The notes beneath the pieces are model-generated. The model did not search any database. It saw nothing but the letters and a program-made list of their open reading frames with translations, and had not been told where the DNA came from. Made by a program: the position numbers and the translations under genes. From NCBI GenBank assembly GCA_002682825.1, contig NOKP01000015.1, positions 1,116,001-1,180,000 on the forward strand: DNA of 64,000 bases, written 5' to 3'. Of this stretch, positions 22,402 through 33,595 are shown in pieces. How positions within the stretch are numbered: position 1 is the first letter of the stretch; each line of letters starts with the position of its first letter. The DNA is from Neonectria sp. B-13 (lineage: Eukaryota; Ascomycota; Sordariomycetes; Hypocreales; Nectriaceae).

Positions 22402-23857
22402 TCGGGCTGGGTGGTCTTTGATGACGGGCTTTTGCATTGGAATGTCTGGAAATATCATGGTCAATGCATCTTTGGGTTTCCCATGTTCTGAAGATCATGT
22501 GTACGATGACCTCGCACACCTCCGATTGGAGTGCCCGGCCAGTCAGGGGCAGGGAAACTTAGTTGGATCAGCCACCAGCCACGAAAACACATTGAATAGG
22601 AAACCAGGTGCTCCGGTGCAGTATTCAGCCGTAACACACGCATTGGCACAATACGGACTCCCCGGTACGCCACCTCTATTCTGTACACATTATCCAAGCT
22701 CAGTGGGCGTTGGTGTGGGTGACCGCCGGCTGAGCACCACCAACACCACTTGTACAACCGAAAAGTGATTCGTCGGCAGTACAGGACCATGAAACTGAAT
22801 AGATGGTCCGGGCTTTGAGACGTCTCGCGGCAAAAGCCTGGCTCAGAAAGCAGCTATCCGTCCTAATGACAAGGCTGCCACCAAGACTGGGTTAAATGAT
22901 TGGTCGCCCACGTTATACGAATGCCACGACAGGAGCTGCAAATCGCCGGTTGGCTCCAACAGCCAAGGCCGATGTGCAAACAAGGAACGACATGCAAGGC
23001 GGGCAGTTTGGCTCATACTACATACACCACAGGAAAACAACGGGCGCTAGACAGGGCTGGGGCTGGAGCTGGCGCATGTGATGTGTGTGCTTGCCATGGC
23101 CAGCATCAAGGGAAAGAGCATCACGCTGGTGGACCAGCAGTCAGAGGGATGAGGATGAGGGGATCGCACGTCAAAGGAATGCGCCATGGCTTGGACTAGC
23201 GCCGCGCTCAATCGGATAGCGCAGAGGCCAACCCAACTGTGGCTGGCATTCCAGTCGATTGAAGGGAGGGCGTCAGGGCGTCTAGCGGCTCCCAGCTTGC
23301 CTCCGCATGAGGAGACGTCGGCTCCATTTTGACGTGGCCCTAGCGATGGAAAGATCGGGCAGCGGCTCCTGTGATGCAGCTTGGGCTCGACCTCATCGAT
23401 GACGGAGCACGGAGAGGTCCGTTTCGCTCGACGTATCGTCTTTCCTCTCCAGCCCTTTGAGCCGGATGCAGCAGAGGGTTGCTTGTCTATTTGTGGAGGT
23501 TGTCCCCACGTTGCAGACAATGTTGGAACTTGTAGGGAACCTGCCGGATGCCATGCACACACTTATATCATTTGTAATAGTCACAAAGAACCGGAACATA
23601 GACCGTTTATTTCCCGTGTTCTAAGTTCACGCCGCATAAAGCCGTCCTAGGCACTGTCAAAAGGAAGAAAAGAAAGAAAGAAGCCATCCGTCTCCCACAT
23701 GCTCAGTCAAAGGCCGCCTCCCCCTGTCCACTCAAAGCATCCCTGACGCCTTTTCTCTTCTATCCTTCCAATCCCGACTACAACTCTTCTCTTTCACGCA
23801 AAACTCCAACAGTTATCTCCTTGATTCAGAGTTACTCGACCAGAGAGGCTTCTCGGG
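22402..23857. other. Intergenic region upstream of the HMG-box gene
   Basis: 1.46 kb in tandem orientation. It contains the PHD-gene 3' flank and a long presumptive promoter/5' leader for the HMG-box gene, CT-rich from about 23670 to 23830. Open frames (e.g. 22418-22768 +, 23047-23562 -) show no family motif. Confidence 0.5.
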
Positions 23858-25519
23858 ATGAGATTAGCACCTCCGTCGCCAGCACCTTCCAACGACGGCG
23901 CCCTTTTGCAACCTCCAGTCATGAATTACCCTGCTAACACATCACATCCGCAAGATGGGGTGGCTCTGAGCGGCGAGTTCCTGGGCCACTCGCATTTGTG
24001 CCAGAGACACACAACCCCGGGTTACGAGGGCGGCTTCGTTTCCAACGAGCACTCTCAGTATTATCCACAAAAGGGCCACGAGATGTTGCTGGTACGTGTT
24101 TGACTCCTCCCTCCAGCGCCCATTTCTGTTGAAGAACCATCATCCTAAACAGTACCGCAGACCGCCTACCCCGCTGGACGGGATGCTATCGGCAATCCTT
24201 ATGGTCCACTCCCTGCAGAGCAGTGTTACAGCGTAAGTTGAAGGAAGATCCCAAGAGCAGACAAAACACTGACCAGTCATCAGATCCATGCGCCGTACAC
24301 ACCAGAGGCATCACCCCCAACACCCTGCCCTGCCACCGTTGCGATTGCCTCTCGCAGCAGGGTAGGCATCTCCAAGAAACCTCTAGAGGAGAAACCTTTG
24401 GGGGTTCGGGGGGGCCGTGTGCAAAAGAGAAGTCGGGACCAGAAGCAGGCGAATGCATCCGCCATCATCTCCAAATCCCTCAGCGAGATTGCCAAAGACA
24501 TGCCCCATGTGCCCGTGGCCGACATTGGGACTTTCGTGACCCGTTCGGCAGAGCAAAGACTCCAGGAAACATCCCGCAACAAGAAGGTGGGCCAAATCAA
24601 ACGCCCGATGAACGCATTCATGCTGTACCGCAAGGCATACCAGGAGGTGGCCAAGACTCAGTGCACCCGAAACAACCACCAGCATGTGTCCAAGGTCTGT
24701 GGGGCTGGATGGCCTATGGAATCAGACCAAGTACACGAAATGTTCACCGAATGGGCCAGAATCGAACGTGTCAATCATCAACAAGCGCATCCGGGATACA
24801 AGTTCTCGCCATCTAAACCCCGCAAGGGCAAACGAGACGGCGATACAGATCCCGACTCCACCGTCGTCTCCGACGTAGACGATCCGGATTGGGCCCCCGG
24901 AGATGGAGTTCTACGACGCGGGCTTCGACGCGCAGGAGTCAGACAGATGTCGCGAATGAGCGAGACGCCTTCTCTGATATTCGAGCCGGCAGCCGAGCCG
25001 ATGGGTGAACAGTCGACTGCAACCTACCATGACACGTATGGGTATGCAGCCCCAGAGAATCCCCAATTTCTCCCATATGGCCAAGTCGAGGCATCCTCGT
25101 ACGATTCTCATCCCCGTCGATATCCCAGCGCTCTACCCGAGATGCAACCCGCCATGAACAGGCACTCGTCACCAGGCTTCGAGTATCCCATCCCGCCCAT
25201 TGATCGTGACCTCGGGTTCTTCAACAACTACTATCAGGAGCTTGAAGTCGCTAATGCTTCCGTTGATACGTCATTCTTTGCAGACGGGCTGTACGACGAG
25301 CTTCCTAGGGAGTTGTCTGTTGGCCCCCCGGATACCATATGGCAACCCCACCTAGGTGGCGGGCTTGACGTTGGATTGGCATTGCCGGCATACGGCGGCG
25401 AGATCTCAGAGCATGATGCCTATCTAAGAGGCACGCAGGAAGACTGGAAACTGGAGGAGCTAGATGAGGCCAGCCAGTTTGAGAATTGGGTGATGAAGAC
25501 TGAGCAGATTCCCATGTGA
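23858..25519 (+). CDS. HMG-box transcription factor, Ste11/FMF-1-like
   Basis: Sequence-specific DNA-binding regulator of 513 aa, likely controlling sexual development. Exons: 23858-24091, 24161-24232, 24284-25519. The acceptor at 24160 (taccgcag) keeps the frame and gives TAYPAGRDAIGNPYGPLP. The HMG box is at about residues 207-275: IKRPMNAFMLYRKAYQ, NNHQHVSKVCGAGW, EWARIERVNHQQAHPGYKFSP, of the MATA_HMG type shared by mating-type HMG proteins and Ste11. A basic segment (VQKRSRDQKQ) precedes it, and an acidic, aromatic-rich C terminus could be an activation domain. Neurospora FMF-1 and S. pombe Ste11 are family members with fertility roles; orthology here is inferred from the box. MSH5 lies about 1.5 kb downstream, beyond EMC5. 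Confidence 0.82.
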
Positions 25520-25925
25520 ATTTGGCGTTTAGCGTCTTGGTGGTTTGGGGGACTGGGTGCTTTGGATTGGGCGGCGCATTGGAGCTTCAGAGGCCGTTCA
25601 GTTTAGACCGGGTTTCGCGTACATGTACGAAGCAATTCAGGAAAGACATGCTTGCTAGTTAGCAGGGGTTTGGTTTGCTTGTGTAGTTAAAGCTCCAGGC
25701 TTGGACTTGTAACAGACATCTAAGGTAGTTATTTAATGTACAGATAAGGGCGTTGTCATTCGAAAAGCATTCTCTCGTCTCATTCCCATGGTGGTGGATG
25801 CGCTTAGTCATGCAACGCCATGCCGCACGTTGCAACCAAGCTCAATCCAGGTCGCCAGAGGAGATGCGACTTGTCCCCCCAAAGAACCCAAATCCAACGC
25901 GCGAAACAACACAACCTAACACACA
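25520..25925. other. Intergenic spacer HMG-box gene / EMC5
   Basis: 406 bp, tandem orientation. AT-rich 3' flank (a TTATTTAATGTACA stretch near 25728) followed by the short EMC5 promoter. Nothing else recognized. Confidence 0.5.
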
Positions 25926-26386
25926 ATGACTTGGATCTCTCGTGCAGTTACGGCGACTGGCCTTGTGCTTCTCGCACACGCGTAAGTCTCCCAGCTGCCT
26001 GGTATGCAACTCGGCTAACCAAATCAAGCTGCTACTCTGCTCAGGAGCACTCGGCCATCTCGGCAGCGTCAGCGCAGCACGCCACGACCCAGCAGCTCTC
26101 GACGAACTCTCTACCGATCGACATATCCATCGAGGCATTGGCGGCGACACTGGTAGTGTGTCTAGGACTTGTTCTGGGGTCCCCGAAACTGCGACCGATC
26201 CGATGGCACGAATGGGCTGGCAAGATTGAGCGCGAGGGAGAGGCTGGATTCCGGTCGGGGGGCGGCGAGGTGGACAAGGACTATTATGGCAATCCCTTCG
26301 GTGCGTTGGAGACACGGCCGGGGTTCGTGGACATCCGCAAGCAACGGCGCGACTTTGCGGACTGGGTCAAGGCTGGGAACAAATGA
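25926..26386 (+). CDS. EMC5: ER membrane protein complex subunit 5 (MMgT family)
   Basis: Small subunit of the ER membrane complex, which inserts tail-anchored and multi-pass proteins. 137 aa from exons 25926-25981 and 26029-26386 (intron 47 nt, gtaagt..aag). Helix 1 (AVTATGLVLLAHACYSA) is followed by the family signature QEHSAIS, reconstructed across the splice site. Helix 2 is ALAATLVVCLGLVLGSPKL, and the cytosolic tail contains RPIRWHEWAGKIE and ALETRPGFVDIRKQRRDFADW. The length fits fungal Emc5. Confidence is high because the short protein matches the family along its whole length. Confidence 0.88.
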
Positions 26387-26993
26387 TGACGCCTTAGATA
26401 CTGTCCGCCACGAAACAGATGGATGTTGCGGGTACCAGGCGATGGGAGCCTTGACTATGCAACAATGTTGGCCAATGGAGTATTCTGCCTACTGCAAGCC
26501 ATACCTAGAACGCTCGAACAACCCAAGGGATCTACGTCAACTGGCTAAGACAAGCCGTTGGATTTCCGATCCAGGGGCCAATTATCCCATTCAACAAGCT
26601 GCAAAGTGACCCGGCGGTTGTATTTCCATCTAGGAGCACGCGATTTGACAGACATGCCTGCGTATCCGCTTGACTTCAAGGGATAAGGTAGTCAAGTACC
26701 TAGGTGCGTTTAGTAGTACTAAGTAGAGGTGGTGGACGCGGCCTCCATTGTGATGACATCGCACTTTCCCTCTTATCTCGGTCTCGCCTTCCTTCCAAAC
26801 CTTGAACAGCGCATAAAGCAAGGCAACAAAGTTGAAAGAAATCCTCAGACAAACTGCATAACATGCCTACCTGCCTGCCTAATGTATCCTCAGTCTGCAT
26901 CCCATATTGGCTTTGACTCTTGACTTCCATCCACAACCTTTTTCCTGTGACCCTTCAACACCTACTGCCAAATAGTCGAGATTGTGGCTCACA
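26387..26993. other. Intergenic spacer EMC5 / MSH5
   Basis: 607 bp, tandem orientation, with TACCTAGGTGC/GTACTAAG-type motifs near 26695-26725. No gene seen. Confidence 0.5.
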
Positions 26994-29900
26994 ATGCCAC
27001 CCATACACTCCTCGGTCGCTTCTGGCCCAAGCCAACGGGGCCTCGGTGGAAGAGGCGGGAGAGGCGGGAGAGGCGGGAGAGCTCGTGGGCAACGCCAACA
27101 GTCCAGTCGATTCAGCGCCAACCCCTCATCTAGAGCCGGTTCAACACGACAGCAAACACTCCGTGGATCTCGCCCTCCAGCTCGACGCCTACCACCCTCC
27201 ACTAAGCATCACTTTAGCTCTCCCCACCTAGGGAACAGCTCCCAGGTTGATACGCCATCTTCTAGTACCCATCCTTCAGGTCAGCTAGGCTCCGTCTTCA
27301 GCGATCAGGATGTCGGCGACAACGGCAGCGCTGAACCCGTGTTCATGGAGGTCATCATGGCCATTGACATGCGAGAAAAGGCGACGATAGGCTGTGCATA
27401 CTTCACCACAGCAGACGGCATCTTACGGGTGTCAGAGGACATTCCTATGGCAAATATGGACATTGCCGAACAGTTCCTGATTCACGTTCAGCCAACTACC
27501 CTGCTGGTGTCAGCCAGGGCTCCTGAAGAACTTTACGATTACCTTGAAAAGCAATGTGCTTCTCACAGCGAAGGTAAGTCGACAATGCCTTTCGCTTACC
27601 CTCAATACTGAACATCACTGACCGTTTATAGGGGACTCTCATAGTGTCATCTTCCGGGGCCTGCAGTCTTCTGAATTCTCACTCGAATCCTCTCATGAAA
27701 GATTGGTCAACACCCCGGGGAATCATTCATCCTCCGCGGCCGCGATCTTTTCCGGCGGCGTTGACAACGACCCCCTTGATAGTATCCCTAGTCAACCAGA
27801 AGGCCTACGTCAAGAATCTCGGGTATTCAAGTCCCTCCGCTGTGGCGGTTCTATCAATCTCAGTAGTCATGTTTCCGTTCGTCTCTCTAACATTTCGGTA
27901 AAAATACAGTTGTGGTAGGCGCTGATGCTTGCTAGGTCGGTTGCGCTGGCGCTGTCCTCGGTGATCTTCACCGTCGCCAGTCTGGCGGCTTTCTGCCTGA
28001 CGGACAAGTGGCAGGCGTCCTTTTCCGTGTTCAGTCGGCTGAAATGTTTTCACTTTCAGCTTACATGTTCGTCAGCTCTGATGCTCTCCTATCTCTCCAG
28101 CTCGTCCAGACAGAGCTTCATCCCAACAGCCAAGCATGGGGTCCTGACCCAAACAAGGACAGTACCAAAGAGAGTCTGTCAGTCTATGGCCTGTTCCACT
28201 ACTTGGCATGTACACCTCAAGGGCGCGCGGAATTACGGCAACTATTTCTCCGTCCGGTTCTTGATATTGAGTTAATCGGAGAGAGGCAGAAGACCATTTC
28301 TGCCTTAGTCCAGCCTGATAACGCAGACAGTCTTGTACAGATCACTTCACTCTTACGCAAGATTCGAAACATCAAAACAACTTTCGTCCAGCTACGAAAA
28401 GGGATCGAGTTTCCTTCCGCTAGTCAGTCCTTCAACAAGGGCGTGTGGTTGACAATTCGCAATTTTACGGCTCATACTTTAGGATTGAGAGAAGCTGTCG
28501 CATCATTGAAAGGATGCGCTGGCCTTGAGATCATTTGCAAGGTAAGTCAGACACCCTTCATCTGGGCTTCGAATGAGACGGATCGTACTGATCACCTCAT
28601 TATGCAGCTCATAGGCAGACTCGCTCCTTCTGATCTTGTCTCAGTCGGCGACATGATAGACAAGACGATTGATTTCGATCAGTCCAAATCTCGCCATCGA
28701 TCATCAGTCAAAGCCGGAGTGGATCCTCAGCTCGACGAACTCAAGAGAACATATGACGGCATGGACAGTTTCTTGACCGAAGTAGTCAATCACATGAACC
28801 GAGAGCTACCGGAGTGGGCTTGTCAGTATGTTCGCTCTTGTATCTTCCTGCCCCAGATTGGGTTCCTCACTGTGGTCGAATCGAACCCTGAAACTGGAAA
28901 TGGTCGATATGAAGGAGAGGGTGGAGGCGGAGGCGCATGGGAAAAGCTTTTCGAAGCCGAGGGTGCAGTGTGTTACAAAAACAGTTACATGAGAGAACTC
29001 GACGAAGAGTATGGTGACATGTACTGTCAGATCGGAGGTAAAAAGCTACCATGTCACACCACCCCTCATGCTAATCCTGGATTAGATAGAGAGGTTGAGA
29101 TTATCCACAGTCTTGCTAACAGAGTTCTGGAATACGAGGCAGCCCTTGTATCTGCTTCGGCTATTTGCGGCGAGTTCGATGCAATCATGGCATTGGCATT
29201 GGGGGCCGAAAAATACGGATGGCGAGCACCACGAATGGTTACCGAAAGTGTGATTCAGATCGAAGGAGGACGTCACCCTTTGCAAGAACTCGTTGTGCCA
29301 TCTTTTGTGCCCAACAACTGTCAACTCGTGTCGGGATGTTTCAACTGCGACCCTATTGACGAGGATACGCCACAAGTATTGGTTCTAACGGGACCAAATC
29401 ATTCAGGCAAGAGCGTGTACCTCAAACAAGTGGCCATCATTGTCTATCTCGCGCACCTGGGCAGCTTTGTGCCTGCCAACCAAGCTACAATTGGGCTTAC
29501 AGACAAGATTTTGACATGCATGTCGACTAGAGAGAGCATGTCCGAAGCCGAGAGTGCCTTTGCCAGAGACCTGAAGCAAGCGGCGTTGTCAACCAAGTGC
29601 TCAACATCGAAAAGTCTCGTTCTCGTAGACGAGTTCGGGAAGGGGACCAACGCAGATGATGGATCCGGCTTACTAGCCGCATTGTTGGACCACTTCTTGA
29701 CCATGGGGCAAAATTCTCCTCGACTCTTGGTGGCGACTCACTATCATGAGATCTTCGAGGGTGGGTACTTAAGGGAACACAAGGATTTATGTCTAGCCCA
29801 CCTAGATGTGAGAGTGGACTGGGGCGCGCCACAGACCGAAGACCAGGTCACTTATCTCTTTCGTCTTGCTTATGGACACAGCACCTCAAGTTTTGGGGGT

Positions 29901-30143
29901 AAGTGTGCAGCGTTGAACGGCGTTCCGAGTACGGTTGTCGAGCGAGCCGAAGCGATTGCGTTGCTTCTAGCACATAATGAGGACCTCGGGACTGCCTGCA
30001 CACGGCTATCGCCAGAAGAAGAGAAGCGGCTCAATGAGGCGGAAAGAACAGCGCGACAGTTTCTGAGTGAGGTCTTTGGGGGAGGACTGGGTGGCGAGAA
30101 TGGAGGATCGATCAAGATTGCGTTGGAAGACATGCTCTCATAG
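26994..30143 (+). CDS. MSH5: Meiotic MutS homologue MSH5
   Basis: Pairs with MSH4 as MutS-gamma to stabilise meiotic recombination intermediates and promote crossovers. 979 aa from exons 26994-27573, 27632-27897, 27936-28541, 28608-29037, 29086-30143. The N terminus is Gly/Arg-rich (RGG repeats, residues ~17-33). Intron 2 is only 38 nt but is required to join HVSVRLSNIS to VGCAGAVLGDL, a conserved MSH5 block. Intron 4 joins YCQIGDREVEII. ATPase motifs are Walker A GPNHSGKS at ~730, LTCMSTRESMSEAESAFARD, and Walker B SLVLVDEFGKGTNADDG at ~805, with LLVATHYHEIFEGG after. No mismatch-recognition F-x-E motif of MSH2/6-type enzymes is visible, as expected for MSH5. Confident call. Confidence 0.93.
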
Positions 30144-31331
30144 AGACCAGACATTTGTTAGCGTGACTAAGGATATCTGGAGGAGTAAACGTGTGTAGGA
30201 AGGAAAGTTGTAGTATGTTTCAGGGGCAGTAAGCTGGAAAGTCATGAGATGACTCGATGTCAACAGGTATTACGAAGACAAAGGAAAATAATGAAAGGTT
30301 CAAGACTTATTTTTGAGCAATGTCCGTCTAAACCAGTGTGACAATAGCACAGACAAGTCAGTCAAGCTATACGACTTGAGTCTTTGTCTCTGAACTCAGT
30401 TTCGTGAACCAGGTCATGACGGGAAGCCTTGTGTCTATGGCGATTGACAGTTGACGACAGTGGGAGAGCCTGATCGATGTTGAGCCATACAAATACTTTT
30501 CTATTCTGCCCCAATCTACCAAGGTGTATCATCTAACAACCGAAGATCTCTTACGGGTCCTTTCTCCATACCCAGGGGAATGGAGGTCGCTGAATTAAGT
30601 GCTGGCCCCGATAATCTTATCATCCAATGCCCGCATCAACGTCCGACTCCTTAAAATCATGGGATGATGATAACTCACACTCAGGCTTCTCCTTGAACTT
30701 TGTAAGACAACTTTGCAGGCGTTTCGCCGTCCTGTCTCTCTGGTATTCATTCATATTAAGACGATGCAACCTATATCCAACTGGGCATATGTACAACGAA
30801 TCGACCGATCCGAGGCTGAACCCGCTATTTACCTTCTTCCCAATACCTAACGCCAAAATACCAAATCCAAAGGAGCTCTATGCAACCCAGCCTCAAGTCA
30901 GTCCGTCTCGTAAATTTTGACTGTTACATGGCCGCTGTATCAAGATCTCCATACAGCGTCCCAACCATTTGTTTGGCTTCTTACCAAGTGTAGGACCATG
31001 AATGTCTCATCCTGGATGTTGAGCTGACCGGCAAACAATAAAGAAGCTATGCATCACCATAACGCCCGGAATCAGCTGAGAATAACTGTTTCCCAATCAC
31101 ATGTGTGAATAAACACTCCCCAAGTCCTCGGCGCTCCATGTCCACTATTGTATTGGGGTCTTGTCAATGTGGCCTTGGGTACACGTCGAGATGGTCTCGA
31201 TATGCCGGCATGATTCCTCGCAGGGGAGACAGAGAAGCAACTGGCACAAGCCCTTGTTCCGTAGCCAGAGCACTGCGAGCATACGCCAGCTTCGAGTTTC
31301 TTGACTGTCGAAGAGGCAAGACGAGATCATT
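30144..31331. other. Convergent intergenic region
   Basis: 1.19 kb between MSH5 (+) and the GPI-protein gene (-), comprising both 3' flanks. AT-richer than its surroundings. The frame at 30627-30920 is short and motif-free. No gene supported. Confidence 0.5.
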
Positions 31332-32087
31332 TCAAGCAACGATGTTGAGCAGCCCCATGGCGATGCTTAAGCCAACAACCAAGAGATTGACCTGTGCGGA
31401 GAAAGGAGCAGTCGATCCGAACTCCGAGCACTTGGTAGCCTCGAGAGCAGAACAGGCCTTGGAGCTTAAGCTTGAACAGATTCCGGTTGCCGAAGTGCCC
31501 AAGTCAGAAACGCTAGCTTCAACCGTGGTTCCTCCACCGCCGGGGACAGCGATGGTCACGCCGTACTGACCGCCGTCCCCGAGGACTGTCACACAGGCGT
31601 CGTAGTTATCCGAGCAGTCGTCGACGGCAGACTCGCAGGCATCGCTGTCCTCGTATGAGGTCGGGGCGTATGGGAACGAGAAGTATGCGTTGGAGACGAA
31701 GGACGCGAGCGCAGTCGGGTTACCGGTGGCCGTGGCCGGTGCGGTCCCGGTGCAGACGGCGCTGTAGCGAGGTCAGTGTTGGTTCGGGCGAGGGTGCGAG
31801 GATGCTAGGACGGGAAGTTGCACTTACCCGGAAGGGCAACAGGCTGGGTTGTCGTTGTTGTCGAGGGCACATGTCTGGCCTGTCTGGCAACAGATGTCGC
31901 TAAATTGCTCCCCAAGATCTTTATCGCATTGGAATGTGTTGGATGGACAAGAGTCAGCCCTCCTGAAGAGAAGCGAGGCCGCGACGGGCGCATATGACGC
32001 TGTAGGTGTCGCTGCCGGAACGTTGGCGGTAGCTGAAGGTAGCTGGCCCGCGAGCAGTGTCAGCCACAGCCAGCCTTGGCGGATCAT
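31332..32087 (-). CDS. Predicted GPI-anchored, Cys-rich surface protein
   Basis: 229-aa secreted protein from exons 32087-31828 and 31761-31332 (intron gtaagt..acag). An N-terminal signal peptide is clear (RQGWLWLTLLAGQLPSATA). A Cys-rich module follows, including CPSNTFQCDKD, DICCQTGQTCALD and ACCPSGAVC. A second, Ser/Ala/Gly-rich region carries three to four more cysteines (DSDACESAVDDCSDNYDAC). The C terminus ends in a hydrophobic tail (VNLLVVGLSIAMGLLNIVA) preceded by small residues, as in GPI-anchored cell-wall proteins. The cysteine spacing does not match the eight-Cys CFEM pattern. Function is unknown; this type is common at fungal cell surfaces. Confidence 0.75.
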
Positions 32088-32686
32088 GATGGCGGTGTTC
32101 GTAGGATTGGAATTGAGAGGCCCGAGGCGGTGAGTTCAGATGATGCCAACAGAAATATGTATGCACTTAGGATGAGGTGAGAGAGAGATATTTGTGAGTG
32201 GCCAGCAGGAGACAAGAACCATTGGGGGGGCCAGGGGACGTAGAAGCGGCAGCCGGGGGTTGCTTTTTCTCTCGCGTCGTTCGGGCTCCGGGTCAGGGAT
32301 CTGGAACGATGCCTGGTGGGGTGGTTGTTGAATGCTCGCCTTGCTGTGCCATCCTGTCGCAGTGCGTGCATGGTTGTGCAGGGTCACCTTCGGGCTGTTT
32401 GGCTCCTAGGTCGACTCAGTCTAGGCTGGCTTGGTTGGGTTGGGAGCCCGGAGCCGGGAGGCTACAAGGTGTGGAATGATGTCATTGGTGGTTGGACTTG
32501 TTGACCGAGCAACCCCGCATCCACAGCCCACCACGCAACCACTCCGGCCCAACGCTGTCCATCATCCATGCTCATTTAGTTCACAAAGTGATTAATTAAA
32601 GGTGCACACTACGCATTCGTAAAGACAAGGTAAATGATATGCATATGTATTCGTACAGGAATTCCGTGCCGCTTGTTAAATCACCA
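32088..32686. other. Intergenic spacer between two minus-strand genes
   Basis: 599 bp. It holds the promoter of the GPI-protein gene (left side, CT-rich on its coding strand) and the 3' flank of the 302-aa gene. No gene seen. Confidence 0.5.
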
Positions 32687-33595
32687 TCAGTGACCCCGGA
32701 CATGGGCCAAAACCTGCCTCAATCGATCAAGTGCCTTCGTTTCTGATGACCTGTCGGGCACAGCTTCACTGGACGTCAATTGTTCCACCTCGCGCCGGGC
32801 CTCTGCTGCTAGGGGCTCTAGGTCTCCCCAGACCTGGTCAGTGTATGAGGAAAGAACATCGCCCCATTGCTGGAGCCAGATACTTCGTGCTTCGTCGACG
32901 TCCCGAGTTCCCATGTGGAGCCGCACGTCTTCCGCCGAGGCACCCGGCTGGCTGAGAAAGTCGGGCGTGAAATTGAGCAGATCGTCCCAACGGGACTCGA
33001 GATGTGTCGAGTTGAAGAGGGCCTCTCGAAGCTTAGTTGCCGCCTCGGGAGTCAGGGAGTCATCGTCGGCCGTGTCGCTGTGCGCTCCGACAAGTACCGA
33101 GTCCATCTCGTCAGAGGGGTCGTTGAGGAAACTGACAACTGCTGCACCATCTGCCCTCTCTTGATCGGCGACTGATGTCGTCTCTCGTTGATATACCTGC
33201 TGATGGTGGTGAGGTTCGAAGCCCAAGGAAGACTCGGACCCCACGAAGTCATTGAATGCTTGAGATGCCGTGCCAGAGTCCAATGATGATTGCATTCTTA
33301 TCGACTCGCCCATTCCTGCGGTGCGTGATCTATGCGACGATGCTTCCCCCGCCGTTGACGAAGCTCTATCGATGCTGCCGAAGCTCGTGGAACCCTTTTC
33401 CCCGACCTGCTGGCCGGTCAAGTCGGGACCGCCAGTCACTGCGTTGAGCGCCAACCTGCCAGATGCTTGAAGACGGGCCGTCATGGAATTGGACGCCCCG
33501 GCAGATGTGTCTTTGTCCTTGCCCTTGGCATTGTTGGATACTCTGCCGTTGCCTTCGGGTACATTGATCCCGAGGTTCTTCTCATGTTCTTCCAT
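32687..33595 (-). CDS. Acidic protein of unknown function (302 aa)
   Basis: Single-exon gene starting MEEHEKNLGINVPEG at 33595. Residues 1-~180 are polar, Ser/Gly/Asp-rich and probably disordered. The C-terminal ~110 residues look folded and helical. They include SLTPEAATKLREALFN, WDDLLNFTPDFLSQPG, DEARSIWLQQWGDVLSSYTDQVWGDL and ALDRLRQVLAHVRGH. A segment with repeated Trp (IWLQQWGDVL, QVWGDL) suggests a conserved helical bundle. There is no signal peptide or membrane segment. I do not recognize the family and assign no function. Long intact frame and folded-looking tail support a real gene. Confidence 0.72.
   Translation of the reverse strand: MEEHEKNLGINVPEGNGRVSNNAKGKDKDTSAGASNSMTARLQASGRLALNAVTGGPDLTGQQVGEKGSTSFGSIDRASSTAGEASSHRSRTAGMGESIRMQSSLDSGTASQAFNDFVGSESSLGFEPHHHQQVYQRETTSVADQERADGAAVVSFLNDPSDEMDSVLVGAHSDTADDDSLTPEAATKLREALFNSTHLESRWDDLLNFTPDFLSQPGASAEDVRLHMGTRDVDEARSIWLQQWGDVLSSYTDQVWGDLEPLAAEARREVEQLTSSEAVPDRSSETKALDRLRQVLAHVRGH

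Noticed and set aside
24223..24816. 197-codon frame overlapping the HMG-box gene
   Set aside because: Alternative frame of the same exon; the HMG box is encoded in the other frame.
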